A stretch of 64,000 nt of DNA from Siphonodentalium dalli (Eukaryota; Mollusca; Scaphopoda; Gadilida; Siphonodentaliidae), in the NCBI GenBank assembly GCA_032622095.1, contig CP136067.1, forward strand, positions 193,962,052 through 194,026,051, given 5' to 3'. Under the pieces are notes generated by a model. It was given only the letters and a program-made list of their open reading frames with translations, searched no databases and was not told the origin of the DNA. Shown here piece by piece: positions 1-10,680 of this stretch. The translations under genes and the position numbers were made by a program. The number at the start of each line of letters is the position of its first letter. The first letter of the stretch is position 1.

Positions 1-455
1 TACTTAAAGGCTCACTTAATTTTCGAGTCACCGATTATTTTTTTTATAGTGACTCCATATATACGGGTTTAATAACAATCTATGCCATAAAATATGATTA
101 AAATACTATAATTCATCACCATTTGAAACATCTGTCTCTCAGATGATGCCCATAGAGAAATAGAAAACAGCTGAAATGAAAGAAAGATCCCCCCGTGTTG
201 GCTCCCAGAATGCTACAGAATTAAAACTAAATATGTATTTTCAATGGAAGGGGAATTACTATATCTTTAAGATATAGAGTTATTCCCCTCCATTGAAAAC
301 AATATACTTTTTACTACAATCTAGATGACAAAAACACGTCCATAACTCAACAAAAACAACATATTCACAGTTTATTACACCGGGTAAGTTGATAATACAA
401 TGTGTTGGAGCTTCCTCTTTCAAATGGTATATAATATGGCATATATTTTATATAT
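1..455. repeat. MITE-1 copy, left end cut by window
   Basis: This begins with the family end (TTAAAGG-type, CACTTAATTTTCGA) and runs to the AT-rich block ending ATATTTTATATATGTG. The same sequence recurs at 62165-62590, inverted at 43640-44010, and as partial copies near 6755-6865 and 57025-57060. Complete copies begin AAAGG(C/T)CCACTTAATTTTCGA and end with its inverse. No coding potential is seen. A non-autonomous TIR element is the simplest reading; the superfamily is unknown. Confidence 0.6.
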
Positions 456-518
456 GTGATCTGGGCTTTTAAAATTAAAAAAAAATTAAAAAATGAATTC
501 GTTAATATTCTTCCACAG

Positions 519-620
519 AACGGTTATACAGCCCTGACGAGAGCAATCGTATTCCAACAGTATGACATTGTGGCGTTGTTATGCACGTCACGGCCGACGC
601 TGAAACTAGTTCCTGACAAT
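519..620 (+). CDS. Ankyrin-repeat exon (internal, phase 0)
   Basis: An exon of 102 bp (34 codons) is bounded by a pyrimidine-rich acceptor ending TTCCACAG at 518 and a consensus donor GTAAGT at 621. It encodes one ankyrin-like unit: it starts NGYTALTRAI, followed by an amphipathic helix (YDIVALLC). The ankyrin hallmark G-x-T-A-L is present. The frame is open and begins and ends in phase 0, as does the exon at 2183-2392, so both probably belong to one gene whose other exons lie to the left. The wider protein and its role are not recognisable from so short a stretch. Confidence 0.6.
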
Positions 621-1337
621 GTAAGTATACGTGCTGGCAGTGGTGCTTTGAGATGAACGGGGATGTGGTAAATACATTCAAATTGTTCTGACATTTTCAT
701 TTTGCTTAGAATTGAATCTTTTCAAATTCAAACCATTGTGGTTATCCTAGCGATACAGTTCCAATACAATTAGTTAAGCATACGTATACCCATAATTCAA
801 ATGCCCCCCGTATAGATTTAAAAGGACCGACGTAAATATAGTTTCTGTTTGATAGTATACATTCAAGTCGAGGCAGAAATCCTATTCTTAATAATTTGTT
901 GGTTTAATTTATCCAACTTCCAAACTTGTTAAGGATGCTGTTGTAATTTTCTGTTTTCGCGGGGGGGGGGAGCTAATACTGTCATGTTCCCGCGCTTGGA
1001 CGATGGATAAAATCAATTGTGGGTCTTTTTGCTTAGATGTACCATTTAATTGTGCATAACAAAAGTACGTTCGTAAATTCTCTGATCTAAAATCTTGCAT
1101 TTCCACGATTACCCAACTTTTGCACAAAATTCAGCAGGCTAAACACATCCATACCCTATCGACAAATTCGAGTCCCTGTCACACCAGACTCTTCCTCTCC
1201 ATGCATACAGAGCATGATGGCCATAGATAAGACAATTACACCCACACGGGGCCGATGTCACAACATAAATAACAATAAATATATATATGATACAATAAGT
1301 ATACACAATTGTAATCAGAATTAAAATGGAATTTGTT

Positions 1338-1640
1338 TTATGTTTGTTGTTGAAAATCTGGTGTTTCAGACCATTTGTGGAAAAAGAGACGGACCATGTT
1401 ACAGATGATATTGCACGTTTCTGTTTTGTCATTTCGCAGTATGAAAATGAATTTTTGGGCATCAGTCATATTAATAAACTTGTGATTTACTTTATTTATT
1501 TCGTCAAAGAAACGGAGACGAATGCTTTTGTAAATAGGACATTTTAAAATAAAATGTTCCTCGGTTTCCGTTTCCAATCCACACTTTCTATTTATCATGA
1601 ATTTCTCTTTCTCGCTCACGGCCTTTTCCTTCAGAGAAAA
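1338..1640 (-). pseudogene. LINE ORF2 C-terminal remnant
   Basis: The minus-strand frame encodes about 90 residues with a Cys/His cluster (CGLETETEEHFILKCPIY) followed by an alternating helix-rich tail. This is the usual extreme C-terminus of CR1-like non-LTR retrotransposon proteins. The same pattern recurs at 25000-25930 and at 54010-54330. No reverse transcriptase is left upstream, because the MITE at 1680 begins at once. It is a 5'-truncated dead fragment, with AT-rich sequence downstream (1139-1337) that may be its 3' UTR. Confidence 0.6.
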
Positions 1641-1679
1641 GCAGTTTTTGAATTGAGGATTCTACAAAACTTATGAGCG

Positions 1680-2140
1680 CAAGCCTGCAAATAGTGTGTC
1701 TGTCATTTGCAGAATGAGGTCCACAGAGGGTGAATTTAGTGATGATATCCCACACAGCAGGCTGGCATCACCAAACTCACCCTTTGTGGACTCATTCTGC
1801 TTAGCCCCCATCTTCTGAGAAGTATCTATAGTGACTATAGTCTCAAATTAACATTGTTTTTAATTACTTTTCCCATCTTGGAAGTTTCTATATCCCATAA
1901 TTTGCAAAAGATAAAAATGCCTAATTCAGGTAACTAATCAGTCTAATGGGTGAACATCACCAACTTCAACTGGGGAACTTCAATTTGATCCTAGGTCTCC
2001 CATAGCAGTTGAGGCCTAAGCAGAATGAGGTTAACAGAGGGTGAACTTGGTGACCCTAGCTAGTCGAGCGGGATAGCTTCCCTAAATTCACCCTCTGGGG
2101 GCCTCATTCTGCAAATGACACACACTATTTGCATGCTTGT
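1680..2140. repeat. Foldback element with nested hairpins (MITE-2)
   Basis: Terminal inverted repeats of about 40 bp (GCAAATAGTGTG..ATTTGCAGAATGAGG, inverse at 2100-2136) enclose the element. Just inside each end is a second hairpin about 100 bp long: CAGAATGAGG..AGAGGGTGAA facing TTCACCC..CTCATTCTG at 1715-1800, and the same design at 2020-2112. A half copy in opposite orientation lies at 38060-38390. It sits in the intron between the two ankyrin exons. Confidence 0.7.
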
Positions 2141-2182
2141 ATGCGTGAACTACATTACATTTGACACATTTATTTTGCGCAG

Positions 2183-2392
2183 TCCAACAGATACCCACTT
2201 CACTATGCATACGCTCTACCAGAACAATACGGTACGCGGCTAGTGAGGGTACTCTTGGAAAAGGACCCGGATGTTACAGAGAACAGGGTGGATAAAGACG
2301 GGCGCTACCCGGCCGAGTACCAGGATCTAAGGGAGACAGCCGAAGTAAAACAGATGCTTTACGACGCCAGGACGCTAGACTCTTACAGACAG
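2183..2392 (+). CDS. Ankyrin-repeat exon (internal, phase 0)
   Basis: This 210-bp exon (70 codons) follows the acceptor TATTTTGCGCAG at 2182 and precedes the donor GTGATT at 2393. The peptide starts SNRYPLHYAYALPEQYG and contains a second ankyrin-like unit (NRVDKDGRYPAEYQDLR). R-x-P-L-H-Y and D-G-R-Y-P-A-E fit the ankyrin turn and helix 1 with drift. Both boundaries are phase 0, matching the exon at 519-620. Codon use is more GC-rich than the surrounding DNA, which supports real coding. The downstream exon is uncertain; see 5917-5982. Confidence 0.6.
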
Positions 2393-2832
2393 GTGATTAA
2401 TGATACATGGACCTGCCTCGAGGGGAGGGGTGTCCACCCAATTGGAATTTACAGCTGCGCCCACACGCAACAGACCAACACATTTCCAAGTCCAAGAATG
2501 TCCATTTCCAAAAAAAAAAAACATGCATAAAACGAGCTGGTATACATTTCGCTAAATCCCTAATTAGCCAGTGCATTGGCAACCTTAAAATGTATGAATG
2601 TTATCTTTCGTGCACTTGCCAACGTTTGATTTGACACAAAGAAAAACATGATAAGAACGACACACGTGGCATGTGATGACAGCCGATTTTATGGATTATG
2701 CATTTTCCTATTTCCGAAAATATACACTAGCACTCTAAAAACTAATTGTAATTGGGCTGGAGTTTTCCAACTGGTACTCAAGCTTTCCAACTGTTGGAAA
2801 TTTACAATCTATCACCCCCTATATTATTATTA

Positions 2833-3158
2833 TGCCCCCGACTTGAAGTCGACGGGTATATAGTCGACGTCTCCGTCCGTACGTACAAACATTTTTCATT
2901 ATTGTTCAGCAACCGCTGGGGCAGATTTGGCTGATATTTGGTATGGTGATAGAGCAGCATGGGGGAACAGCTACATGCATAGCGCGGGTTTTGTCCACCC
3001 ATTTTCACCAGAGTTATGGCCCTTTTTTGACTTAGAAAAAATTTGTCCGTCCGTACAAACATTTTGCATTATTGTTCAGCAACCGCTGGGCAGATTTAGC
3101 TGATATTTGGTATGGTGATACCGTCCATGCTTAATCCGAATTGCTACGGTCGGGGGCA
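2833..3158. repeat. Dispersed repeat with TGCCCCCGAC inverted ends
   Basis: The ends are short inverse repeats (GCCCCCGAC at 2834, GTCGGGGGC near 3150). Inside, a segment of about 90 bp beginning GTCCGTACGTACAAACATTT occurs twice in direct orientation (about 2874-2950 and 3045-3120). A TTATTATT microsatellite adjoins at 3181-3205. Nothing in it looks coding. Confidence 0.55.
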
Positions 3159-3371
3159 AATGCCACGCGACAGCGTACCTCTTGTTATTATTATTATATT
3201 ATTATTATATTTACATTAGTTTCAATGCGCTTTACAATAGAAATACACTTTAAAACAAAGAGATAACACAGTATGGATACTAAAAGATATGTGAGTTTAA
3301 AGAGGCCAAAGAGAATTAAAATACTACCTAAAAACAGCTACGTACACAGCTAAAAAGTAACAAATCACGAA

Positions 3372-3707
3372 TTAAAATATATGAAAAATTAGTGAATGGA
3401 AAATAAGTGCGAATAATGTCAATTGGGCAACTGAAAACATTGACGAAACATATGTTTTCAGCAACTTTTTGAAACTTTCAACAGAGTGACAGCGCCTGAT
3501 GTTCATTGGCAGTTTGTTCCATAATACGATGGACACTTTCTGGAAACATAACTTTCCATGCTTATTGTTCGGTTTGCCGCCGATGGTATTCAGGTGGACT
3601 CTGGTGATGTTGGACCGAGTTATTCCTCCCGATCTCACCTGAAACATGTCCGTGATATGTAACCAGGTGTGTCCCTTTGGAGAGATTTGAACACGATTAC
3701 GGCACAT
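3372..3707 (-). pseudogene. LINE reverse-transcriptase C-terminal remnant
   Basis: The minus frame of 111 codons contains the conserved C-terminal block of many non-LTR retrotransposon proteins: a basic stretch (GGKPNNKHGKLCF), then a W-N-x-L-P motif (VLWNKLPMNIRRC) and S-x-x-S-F-K-K-L-L-K. No upstream RT palm domain remains. It is a 5'-truncated LINE fragment. It resembles the WNKLP segment at 53903 within the larger LINE, so the two may share a clade. Confidence 0.6.
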
Positions 3708-3961
3708 TTAAACTGAATCCTAAATCTGAATGTCATGATGTGCTCTTGAATTAGAAAATGGGTTATGGAATTTTCTAACTAATTACCATTCCTGTCCAAA
3801 ACGATTGACCTAAAGTATATAGTAAAGTAGGAACATATTTTACATTTGATCTAAAAACAACTAATTGCACACTGCAGAGTTCATACGGAATGGAGAATGG
3901 GAACTCATTGGTAAGCACGTCGATATTACAGGAAGATAATCTGTCATGGAAGGGTTAAGTA

Positions 3962-4055
3962 ATGCCCTGTGCCAATGCATTCTCTTATAGGCATGCATTC
4001 TCTTATATGTGCGAGTCGACCGTAGGTCGGCTCGCATATATAAGAGAATGCATTG
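3962..4055. repeat. Small palindromic element (MITE-3), copy 1
   Basis: The left arm GTGCCAATGCATTCTCTTAT and the right arm TATAAGAGAATGCATTGGC form a hairpin with a short loop containing CGACCGTAGGTCGG. Further copies lie at 4390-4450, 4468-4545, 4568-4645 and 61247-61306. Confidence 0.65.
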
Positions 4056-4389
4056 GCCTAACAAATTTTATGTTATTTTTTATAGTTGTTAAAAATGTAA
4101 GAAAAAAAATGATAAAAATTGTTAAAGAATGTAAGAAAAACTATCAGAACATATTCAATCTAGTTCAACAAATTCGAATTAGTGCTGTGTCAGGCATGAT
4201 ATGTTCAAAATGTTTGCCAAATTTGGGGGTGGGGGAGGGTATCTCACTACCTCCCCGCTACCATACCATATCATACTACACATATCTTATATAGCGTACA
4301 CATATCACTGATGATTCAAAACGCTTGAGAAACATAGAAATTAACCGTTTCATGACTGGGGCCACGCTGGTGAAGCATTAAAGATAATA

Positions 4390-4645
4390 TGTCAGTGCAG
4401 TCTCATATATGTGAGCCTCGCGTATATAAGAGAATGAACTGTCTTACAAGGACAAGGTAAATATGGTTAGGTCAATGCATTCTCTTGTATATGAAAGGCG
4501 CCCTATGGGAGCCTCGCGTATATAAGAGAATGAACTGGCTTACAAGGACAAGGTAAATATGGTTAGGACAATGAATTATCTTATATATGCGAGGCTCCCT
4601 ATATGGGAGACTCACATATATAAGAGAATGCATTGGCACAGGGTT
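4390..4645. repeat. Cluster of three MITE-3 palindromes
   Basis: Three successive hairpins share the arms (C)AATGCATTCTCTTATA and TATAAGAGAATG(C/A)A(T/C)TGGC, at about 4390-4450, 4468-4545 and 4568-4645. The first two are followed by the same spacer (TTACAAGGACAAGGTAAATA), so part of the cluster grew by tandem duplication. The loops contain (G)GAGCCTCGCGTA or its inverse. Confidence 0.6.
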
Positions 4646-5199
4646 TTCGCAAAATTTCAGGAAGCTTCAGACATGGAAGGGTTTAAGATGGTATATCTCT
4701 TCCCTATACTTTTTGTATCAGAGTAATTTTGAAACAGAGAAATCAACCAACATTAGATTATGTCACGAAGTGGGACATAAAATGTGGCTACTTTTAGAAA
4801 CATCACAGCGTTTTTCATTAAATCACTATTAAGTGATGTATGTGTAACATCAGATTTCCACAACCAATATCTGCACAACATGGACTGTACATTCAACTGA
4901 ACAAGGCTGTCCATGCATGAGACCGAAAGCTTCCAAAAGAACAACCTCTTGATTTCACTACAAAATGTCCATGCATTCCTATACTATTGTAGGGACCTTT
5001 AAAGACATATTATGGACTTAGTTCAGTCAGTTAGTATCCAAATATTATCCCCATTGGAAGAATGTGCAATGAACTAATATTGTCGAATATTCCAACCACA
5101 TCGACTGTATCATTTCAGAGAAAACAACGATTGAACTACACACAAACTACATTATTCGGGACGCATTATTGGGCATAAACATTACGACAACGATTGTAA

Positions 5200-5668
5200 T
5201 AATATAGGGTATCACCCCCCCCCCCCCCCCCCCGAATCCTGAATACCAGTTAATTTTGGGGGGTGAATCCTGAATACATGTTAAGAAATAATATGCGATA
5301 AATGACATACAAATTGACTGTTTAATATCAGACAGATACAAGCAGAAGTTACATAGACACATTATGATCATTTTACCTGACACGATATTGGAGTAGAGTA
5401 TTATGGGCGTTATGAGGCCGTTATAATACGATTAATGATACTTTATGATGGCATGGTGGTCGAATATGCCCAAGAAGCTATTCTACCCACTCATTCATAC
5501 AGATAACTAGCACAAAATATTATTTTGCGCCATCAAAACCTGCGCCCAAGATGTTTTTCTTGAACCCGAATACCAGTTAATTCCGGGGTATGAATCCCGC
5601 GTACGGCTTAAAAACACCCTGAATCCCGCGTACCGAAAGGGGGGGGGGGGGGGTGATACCCTCATAAT
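5200..5668. repeat. Foldback element with homopolymer C/G ends
   Basis: The left end reads ATAGGGTATCA followed by about 17 C. The right end reads about 14 G followed by TGATACCCTCAT. The inner flanks are related too (GAATCCTGAATACCAGTTAATT at 5235, and GAATACCAGTTAATTCCGGGG at 5569). Homopolymer length may be unreliable in the assembly. No gene is seen inside. Confidence 0.5.
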
Positions 5669-5916
5669 AGTCACTGTGGGTAATTCGTTTATCACAATGA
5701 TGCTGTATTCTGACTATTTGGATATCAAATTTATGAAAATAACTTATTTTGGTATGATTATTTGTTATTTCATTTGGAACACCTCAGCACAGTGTTCACA
5801 GACATGTATAAAGGAACATACAGCAGAATTTCTCACCGTTGCACAAAAAGTTCTGTACCACACACAAGTACGTCACACGTACGTTTAACTGAACTTGTCT
5901 ATTACCTTCTTTTCAG

Positions 5917-5982
5917 CGAGGTGAACCTTTTGGAGAATGGCCGGAGGGTGCTGACAGAATCCCACAAATCTCATCCATATAA
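5917..5982 (+). CDS. Possible last exon of the ankyrin-type gene
   Basis: A strong acceptor (CTATTACCTTCTTTTCAG, ending 5916) is followed in phase 0 by 21 codons (RGEPFGEWPEGADRIPQ...) and a TAA at 5980. The phase agrees with the exon ending at 2392. Against it, the exon is short, and a second frame through the same bases is also open to 6064. Treat it as a candidate only. Confidence 0.3.
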   Translation, partial: RGEPFGEWPEGADRIPQISSI

Positions 5983-6212
5983 GGAAGTTGGTGTCAACGT
6001 GTGCTATACTGACAGGGGCGTAGCAGCTGGGGTCTGGGATAGTGACCCACATATGCAAGGTTAAAAACCACAAAAAGAGCGGAAATTTCAAGCATCAAAA
6101 TATAACAATTCTTTGAAATGTGACATGTGCCCTTTCATGACGATATCGAATCAAATAGCTGAAATTCCTATGAATTTCAAACTTGTTATTATCATGTTAT
6201 CTTTGCCAACTT

Positions 6213-6752
6213 TATTCGCAGTAGGAAGTGATTCGGTCGCGAAGAGCTCAAGGTTCTCGAAATTATATCTCGAAAGAATCTTCTTCCTTACCTTCCACCC
6301 CCAACTTTCAACAGAGGCTGTTATAGCAATTGGTGGAGGCCACACTCTTAGAATAAATGTGCATACATTATACACAATATGTTTTTAATTTGATCTTAAA
6401 CAGAACTGTGTAGAAATGACACATGTCATATATGTCCGAGGAATTTACTCAACATTGAATATGAGTGAATATGTGAGTATATTGTAGTTAGCGGATGAGA
6501 TATGTTTTATTTGAGACATAAACCTCGTAAAAGCTACCATATAAAAAAGCTGGCAGCAGCTTTAAAACTTTGTGCTACACAATTATGTGCTGTTCAGTTA
6601 TGACAAAAACACAGTGTATAACACATTTACAACTGCTGCCAATGTTTTGTTATGTGGTAGCCTTTGCGGGTTTTGTGTCTCCAGAACACATCTCATATAA
6701 TAACTATGATACACTCACATATTCACTTATATGCAATGTTGAGAAAATTCCA
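6213..6752. repeat. Dispersed repeat with internal foldback (MITE-4), copy 1
   Basis: This aligns along its length with 60172-60690. The inner part, 6448-6750, is a foldback: CTCAACATTGAATATGAGTG at 6448 is repeated inverted near 6745 (CACTCACATATTCACTTATA..AATGTTGAG), with arms of about 95 bp. No coding frame is shared by both copies. Confidence 0.65.
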
Positions 6753-6754
6753 GC

Positions 6755-6868
6755 GGTTAAGTTGATAATACAATGTTTTGGAGCTTCCTCTTTCAAATGA
6801 TATATAATATGGCATATATTTTATATATGTGCTTAATTGTGGGTTCGAAAATTAAGTGGGCCTTTAAG
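6755..6868. repeat. Partial MITE-1 (right end)
   Basis: This matches the last 110 bp of MITE-1 (GTTGATAATACAATG..TTTCAAATGATATATAATATGG) and ends with the family terminus TTCGAAAATTAAGTGGGCC. Confidence 0.55.
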
Positions 6869-7256
6869 GCCTCTACTTGTGCGTAGCATTCAAAATCGGT
6901 GTTGTGTACTTCTTGACGGGCGAATTTAGAACTTTTCAATCTAAGCCTCTCTATATTGTTGTCGAATGTGTGCTGCTCAAAGCTGATACTGTGATACATG
7001 TACATGAATAATAAATAATGATTTAGATTCTGTGATTTTTGTCAATATTTACATAACCCATGTGCGTGACACTAAATCGTGTTCATTGATTGGGCAAAAG
7101 AAACACACTATAACCGACGTCACATATTGTTGACCCTTAATATCCTTGTTTTAAATAAATAAATTGGTTTTTAACGACATCCTCATCCGCCTGTGCCCAC
7201 AAATGCGATAATATTCACACAGAAGCATTCTGCAGGGAGTTGCATTTTATCGGAAG
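6869..7256. repeat. Dispersed repeat, second copy at 62588-62975
   Basis: A block of about 390 bp is repeated almost base for base at 62588-62975 in the same orientation. Both copies lie directly after a MITE-1 right end, so the pair moved or was duplicated as one unit. No ORF is conserved between the copies. Confidence 0.65.
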
Positions 7257-7569
7257 AAGAAGAAAAAGAGGAAGACCTGAATAACTTAAAGGGTTATTAG
7301 AATAACTGGGCGCATTTGATAAGCGCTGGGGGCAATATCTGGGATTAAAGACGAGAGGTGATTAGTTGGGCTGACTTTTTGTACAGTGCTATTCGCCTCC
7401 CCGGGCACATGCACTCACTCAGCAGGAACAGGATTTGCGTGCCCGCACGAAGGGCGGCACGAGGACGGTGGTGGGCTCATCCGAAGATCGCCCTTACGCC
7501 CTGTCTTGAATCTTCTTTGGTATTTTATCTTCGACAGTCAGGCCGCGGATCGGGTGGAGAAGTCTTGAG

Positions 7570-7700
7570 GTCGGGATTGGTCAGCGTCGTAGGTGTCTTG
7601 AATCTTGTCTTGAATCTTCACTTGGTCTTTGCCTTGTACTTTTGCCTTGATCTATGCCTTGATCTTTGCCTTGATCTTTGCCTTTGCCTTGTCTCGGCAT
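7570..7700 (-). repeat. Short tandem repeats in LINE 3' tail
   Basis: On the minus strand this is a run of imperfect AAGGCAAAGATC and AAGATTCAAGAC units. It lies beyond the hairpin array and the RT fragment (8000-8750), so it is probably the 3' tail of that LINE. Confidence 0.45.
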
Positions 7701-7705
7701 CTTGG

Positions 7706-8002
7706 AAAATGCGGGACGATCCAGCGATGATGCTGGATTGCGCATTTTCAGTTGGTTTTCCACGCCCGGGACCTGCCAATGGCGGCATTGGATTGCGGGC
7801 TGCTAAGAGAGTACGGGACGGTCCGGTGATTCCACTGGACTGCGTGTTCTCTTCTGTTACCGCCCGGGACGGTTCAATACACCTTATTGGACTGCGGGTC
7901 TTTTCTGATGCGGGATACGGGACGGTCTAGCATAGCCTGCTTGACTGCGTATCCTAAAACCCGGGACGGTCCAATAAGCCTATTGAACTGCGGGTCTTTT
8001 CA
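7706..8002 (-). repeat. Six tandem two-stem hairpin units after a LINE stop codon
   Basis: Six units of 45-50 bp lie at about 7706-7749, 7760-7802, 7806-7853, 7857-7902, 7908-7955 and 7953-8002. Each has an outer stem, a constant left internal-loop side (CGGGAC), an inner stem of 6-8 bp with a 4-6 nt loop, and a constant right side (TGCG). The stem sequences differ between units but the two sides still pair: ATCCAGC/GCTGGAT, CCAATG/CATTGG, GTCCGGTG/CACTGGAC; outer AAAATGCG/CGCATTTT, GCCCG/CGGGC, GGATACG/CGTATCC. The array starts at the stop codon of the minus-strand RT fragment, so it is probably the LINE 3' UTR. Confidence 0.6.
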
Positions 8003-8750
8003 GCCACAGAGAAGCTGTTTGGGTTGTAAACACTCCCTCATGATGTCACTGCCGTCCATTCTCGCCAGTGTACTTTCCGCCAGATCGGGCAGGCGCTCTC
8101 TGATGGGTTCCACGTCAGCGATGGTATGCAGATCTACAATCCGGGTGTGATACGGTGCTTGCAGTGCCATTCTCAGGGCTTTGTTTTGTACCAACTGACG
8201 CATTTGGATCGCGTGATTTGGTGCCAGGTTGGTAACCACCTATGCGTATTCCATGATTGGTCTTACAAACGTTTTGAAGACTCTAAGCAGCGTGGCCATG
8301 CTAGCTCCCCAGGAAGTTGCCCTCAGCCATCTGAGGAGATTAACTCGCTGCATGACCCTCTTGGCTGTCTGCTTAACATGGGTTAGCATGGTGAGTCTGG
8401 TGTCCAAGGTGACGCCTAGGAAGGTCACCTCTTTTGCGGCAATTAAGTCAATGCCACTGACATTGAGTTTGACCACCGACTTGCGTTTCCGTTTCGTAAA
8501 TAGGGCGAATTGTGTTTTGTTCGCATTGAGCTTAATGCGCAATTTCGAGCACCACCTTTCCAGGTCACCGAGGGCCCGCCTCAGTCTGGGCTCCACATAC
8601 TTTGTACTGCCATTGGTGATCCACAGACCCCAAGTCATCAGCGAACTGCGACAGTTGCACTTGGTGCCTCGGGTCTATTTCAATATCATTGACGTAGAAA
8701 ATGTAGAGCAATGGGCTTAAAAAAAACCCTATGGTGTACCAGCGGCACAC
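8000..8750 (-). pseudogene. LINE reverse transcriptase fragment
   Basis: Read leftwards from 8750, the minus strand encodes the end of an RT palm domain: L-S-P-L-L-Y-I-F-Y-V-N-D-I followed by F-A-D-D (the catalytic YADD-type box), then the thumb (LERWCSKLRIKLNANKTQF, FLGVTLDTRLT). It continues through LLRWLRATSWG to the C-terminal part (LVQNKALRMALQAPYHTRI). It needs at least two frame changes (near 8640 and 8239), so it is inactive. The layout suggests a Jockey- or CR1-like LINE; I cannot place the clade. Everything upstream of the palm is missing. Confidence 0.7.
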
Positions 8751-8928
8751 TCACTCCGCGTTTAGCATTTCTTATACATATTGTCAAATTTGTGTCTTTG
8801 TGGTGTGAATTTTTAGACATGCCCGTTATTTCGTAAGAGTAATATTTAACGGACATCTTAGAGTTATCTCCCATTTTGAAATCGATAGACCAAGTTTCCT
8901 TCGACGTGAATTAGCTGGTGAAGTGCAT

Positions 8929-9057
8929 ATGTTCATGATATTTACTTCTGGTTAAAATCAGACTCCATGTTATGTTACTATGGTAGATTTTAAAGTAAAT
9001 TTCGCTTTTGAACCCCCGATGGAGTCTGATTTTAACCAGAAGTAAATGTCATGGAGA
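8929..9057. repeat. Inverted repeat, 37-bp arms
   Basis: TTTACTTCTGGTTAAAATCA at 8939 is repeated inverted (TGATTTTAACCAGAAGTAAA) at about 9029, with about 50 bp between the arms. A related stretch (CGCTTTTGAACC) follows at 9210. It is a small foldback with no coding content. Confidence 0.55.
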
Positions 9058-9059
9058 TT

Positions 9060-10036
9060 TGCACTGCTCTGTTGTTTAATGTATTCTCAGAGTATTTGTT
9101 CGTGTTTTGGTTCGGAGTTTTGAGCGGAAAAACTTCTTACTGTAATAAATCTCTGATACAGAATGTTATCAAAATTAAGACCATATATTTTATTGTATAA
9201 TAGTAGCCCCCGCTTTTGAACCTCCGTTATAACTTCGTGGAAAATCCAACATGTATACGATACTATACACTTTGATATACATTCATTGTGCATAATTATA
9301 AACCAGACAGTAATTTGTCTGGCTGGCTATATCGTATGTGACTAAGCTTATACCTATTACGAAATATTTATTAACGCCCTATCGGATATTGTTTTGGCTG
9401 TTGGACCAGTGGCGTCTCAAATCTTGCATAAGTCTGATTCACAATCATTGTACGCACAATGCGAATTTACCTCGCGTTTGTATTCAAGCTATAAATGTCG
9501 CTGGTGACATAATTATAAGAGGTCAGATTTTCATGGTCAATACTGTGACACCTTATAATTAAACGAAAGCAAATCTCGCTATATATCTCCTTTGAACTGA
9601 ACTTTATAACCTGATCAATATTGTGCAATGAATTATATATGTCACGAATAATTATTGCATGCATGGTTGGATACTGGCCTGTTATAAGAACTAGGCCCGA
9701 TACCAACAAAAAAAGGGGAACGCTCATGTTATCGAGACCATGCCATCCTGAGAGGTTTCACGAATTAGCATTGCGCCAAGCCCTCGTGCTTCGATGTAAT
9801 GCAGCTACGTTGAACATGTGTATAATTTTGTAATATATATGCTGGACGTCTGGTGTATGGGCATTAAAGCTGATTCCCCAAGACTTGTGCACTTCTTCTA
9901 ACCGGAATATACCTCTTCAGTTATACGGAATAGCCCTCACAGATAACTGTGAAAAAAATCATTAAAAACGTATCATCACAATACCTTTTTCTATTACGGT
10001 AAATTACATATAATTTTTAATACAGATTAATCGCGG
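9060..10036. other. No gene seen
   Basis: The sequence is AT-rich. The longest frames are 60-86 codons without family features, and I find no convincing pair of splice sites. Confidence 0.5.
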
Positions 10037-10680
10037 ACATGTCAGATGATTAATTACATTCAGGGGTTAATGTGAATGCCCGGGCTCCACGTGTACATGT
10101 CAGATGATTAATTACATTCAGGGGTTAATGTGAATGCCCGGGCGCCACGTGTACATGTCGGATGATTAATTGCATTCAGGGGTTAATGTGAATGCCCGGG
10201 CTCCACGTGTACATGTCAGATGATTAATTGCATTCAGGGGTTAATGTGAATGCCCGGGCGCCACGTGTACATGTCAGATGATTAATTGCATTCAGGGGTT
10301 AATGTGAATGCCCGGGCTCCACGTGTACATGTCAGATGATTAATTGCATTCAGGGGTTAATGTGAATGCCCGGGCTCCACGTGTACATGTCATATGATTA
10401 ATTGCATTCAGGGGTTAATGTGAATGCCCGGGCGCCACGTGTACATGTCAGATGATTAATTGCATTCAGGGGTTAATGTGAATGCCCGGGCTCCACGTGT
10501 ACATGTCAGATGATTAATTGCATTCAGGGGTTAATGTGAATGCCCGGGCTCCACGTGTACATGTCGGATGATTAATTGCATTCAGGGGTTAATGTGAATG
10601 CCCGGGCTCCACGTGTACATGTCAGATGATTAATTACATTCAGGGGTTAATGTGAATGCCCGGGCGCCACGTATACATGT
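10037..10680. repeat. 58-bp satellite, 11 units
   Basis: Eleven complete 58-bp units (10037-10674) are followed by 6 bp of a twelfth. The unit starts ACATGTCAGATGATTAATT and ends GCTCCACGTGT. Variation is confined to a few positions (GCTCC/GCGCC, TTACA/TTGCA, GTCAGA/GTCGGA/GTCATA). The units carry short palindromes (ACATGT, CCCGGG, CACGTG). The variants are interspersed rather than blocked. Confidence 0.9.

Noticed and set aside
1139-1300. Possible tRNA-derived SINE (B-box-like GGGACTCGAA on the minus strand)
   Set aside because: No matching A box at the right spacing and no second copy in the window.
7358-7930. 190-aa plus ORF
   Set aside because: It is antisense to the LINE 3' region and hairpin array, with repetitive LVLNLHL and CLDLCLDL stretches. 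The minus-strand RT explains the region better.
10037-10680. CRISPR-like array
   Set aside because: The repeats are head-to-tail 58-bp units without unique spacers, in animal DNA. The same applies to the 50- and 61-bp arrays.
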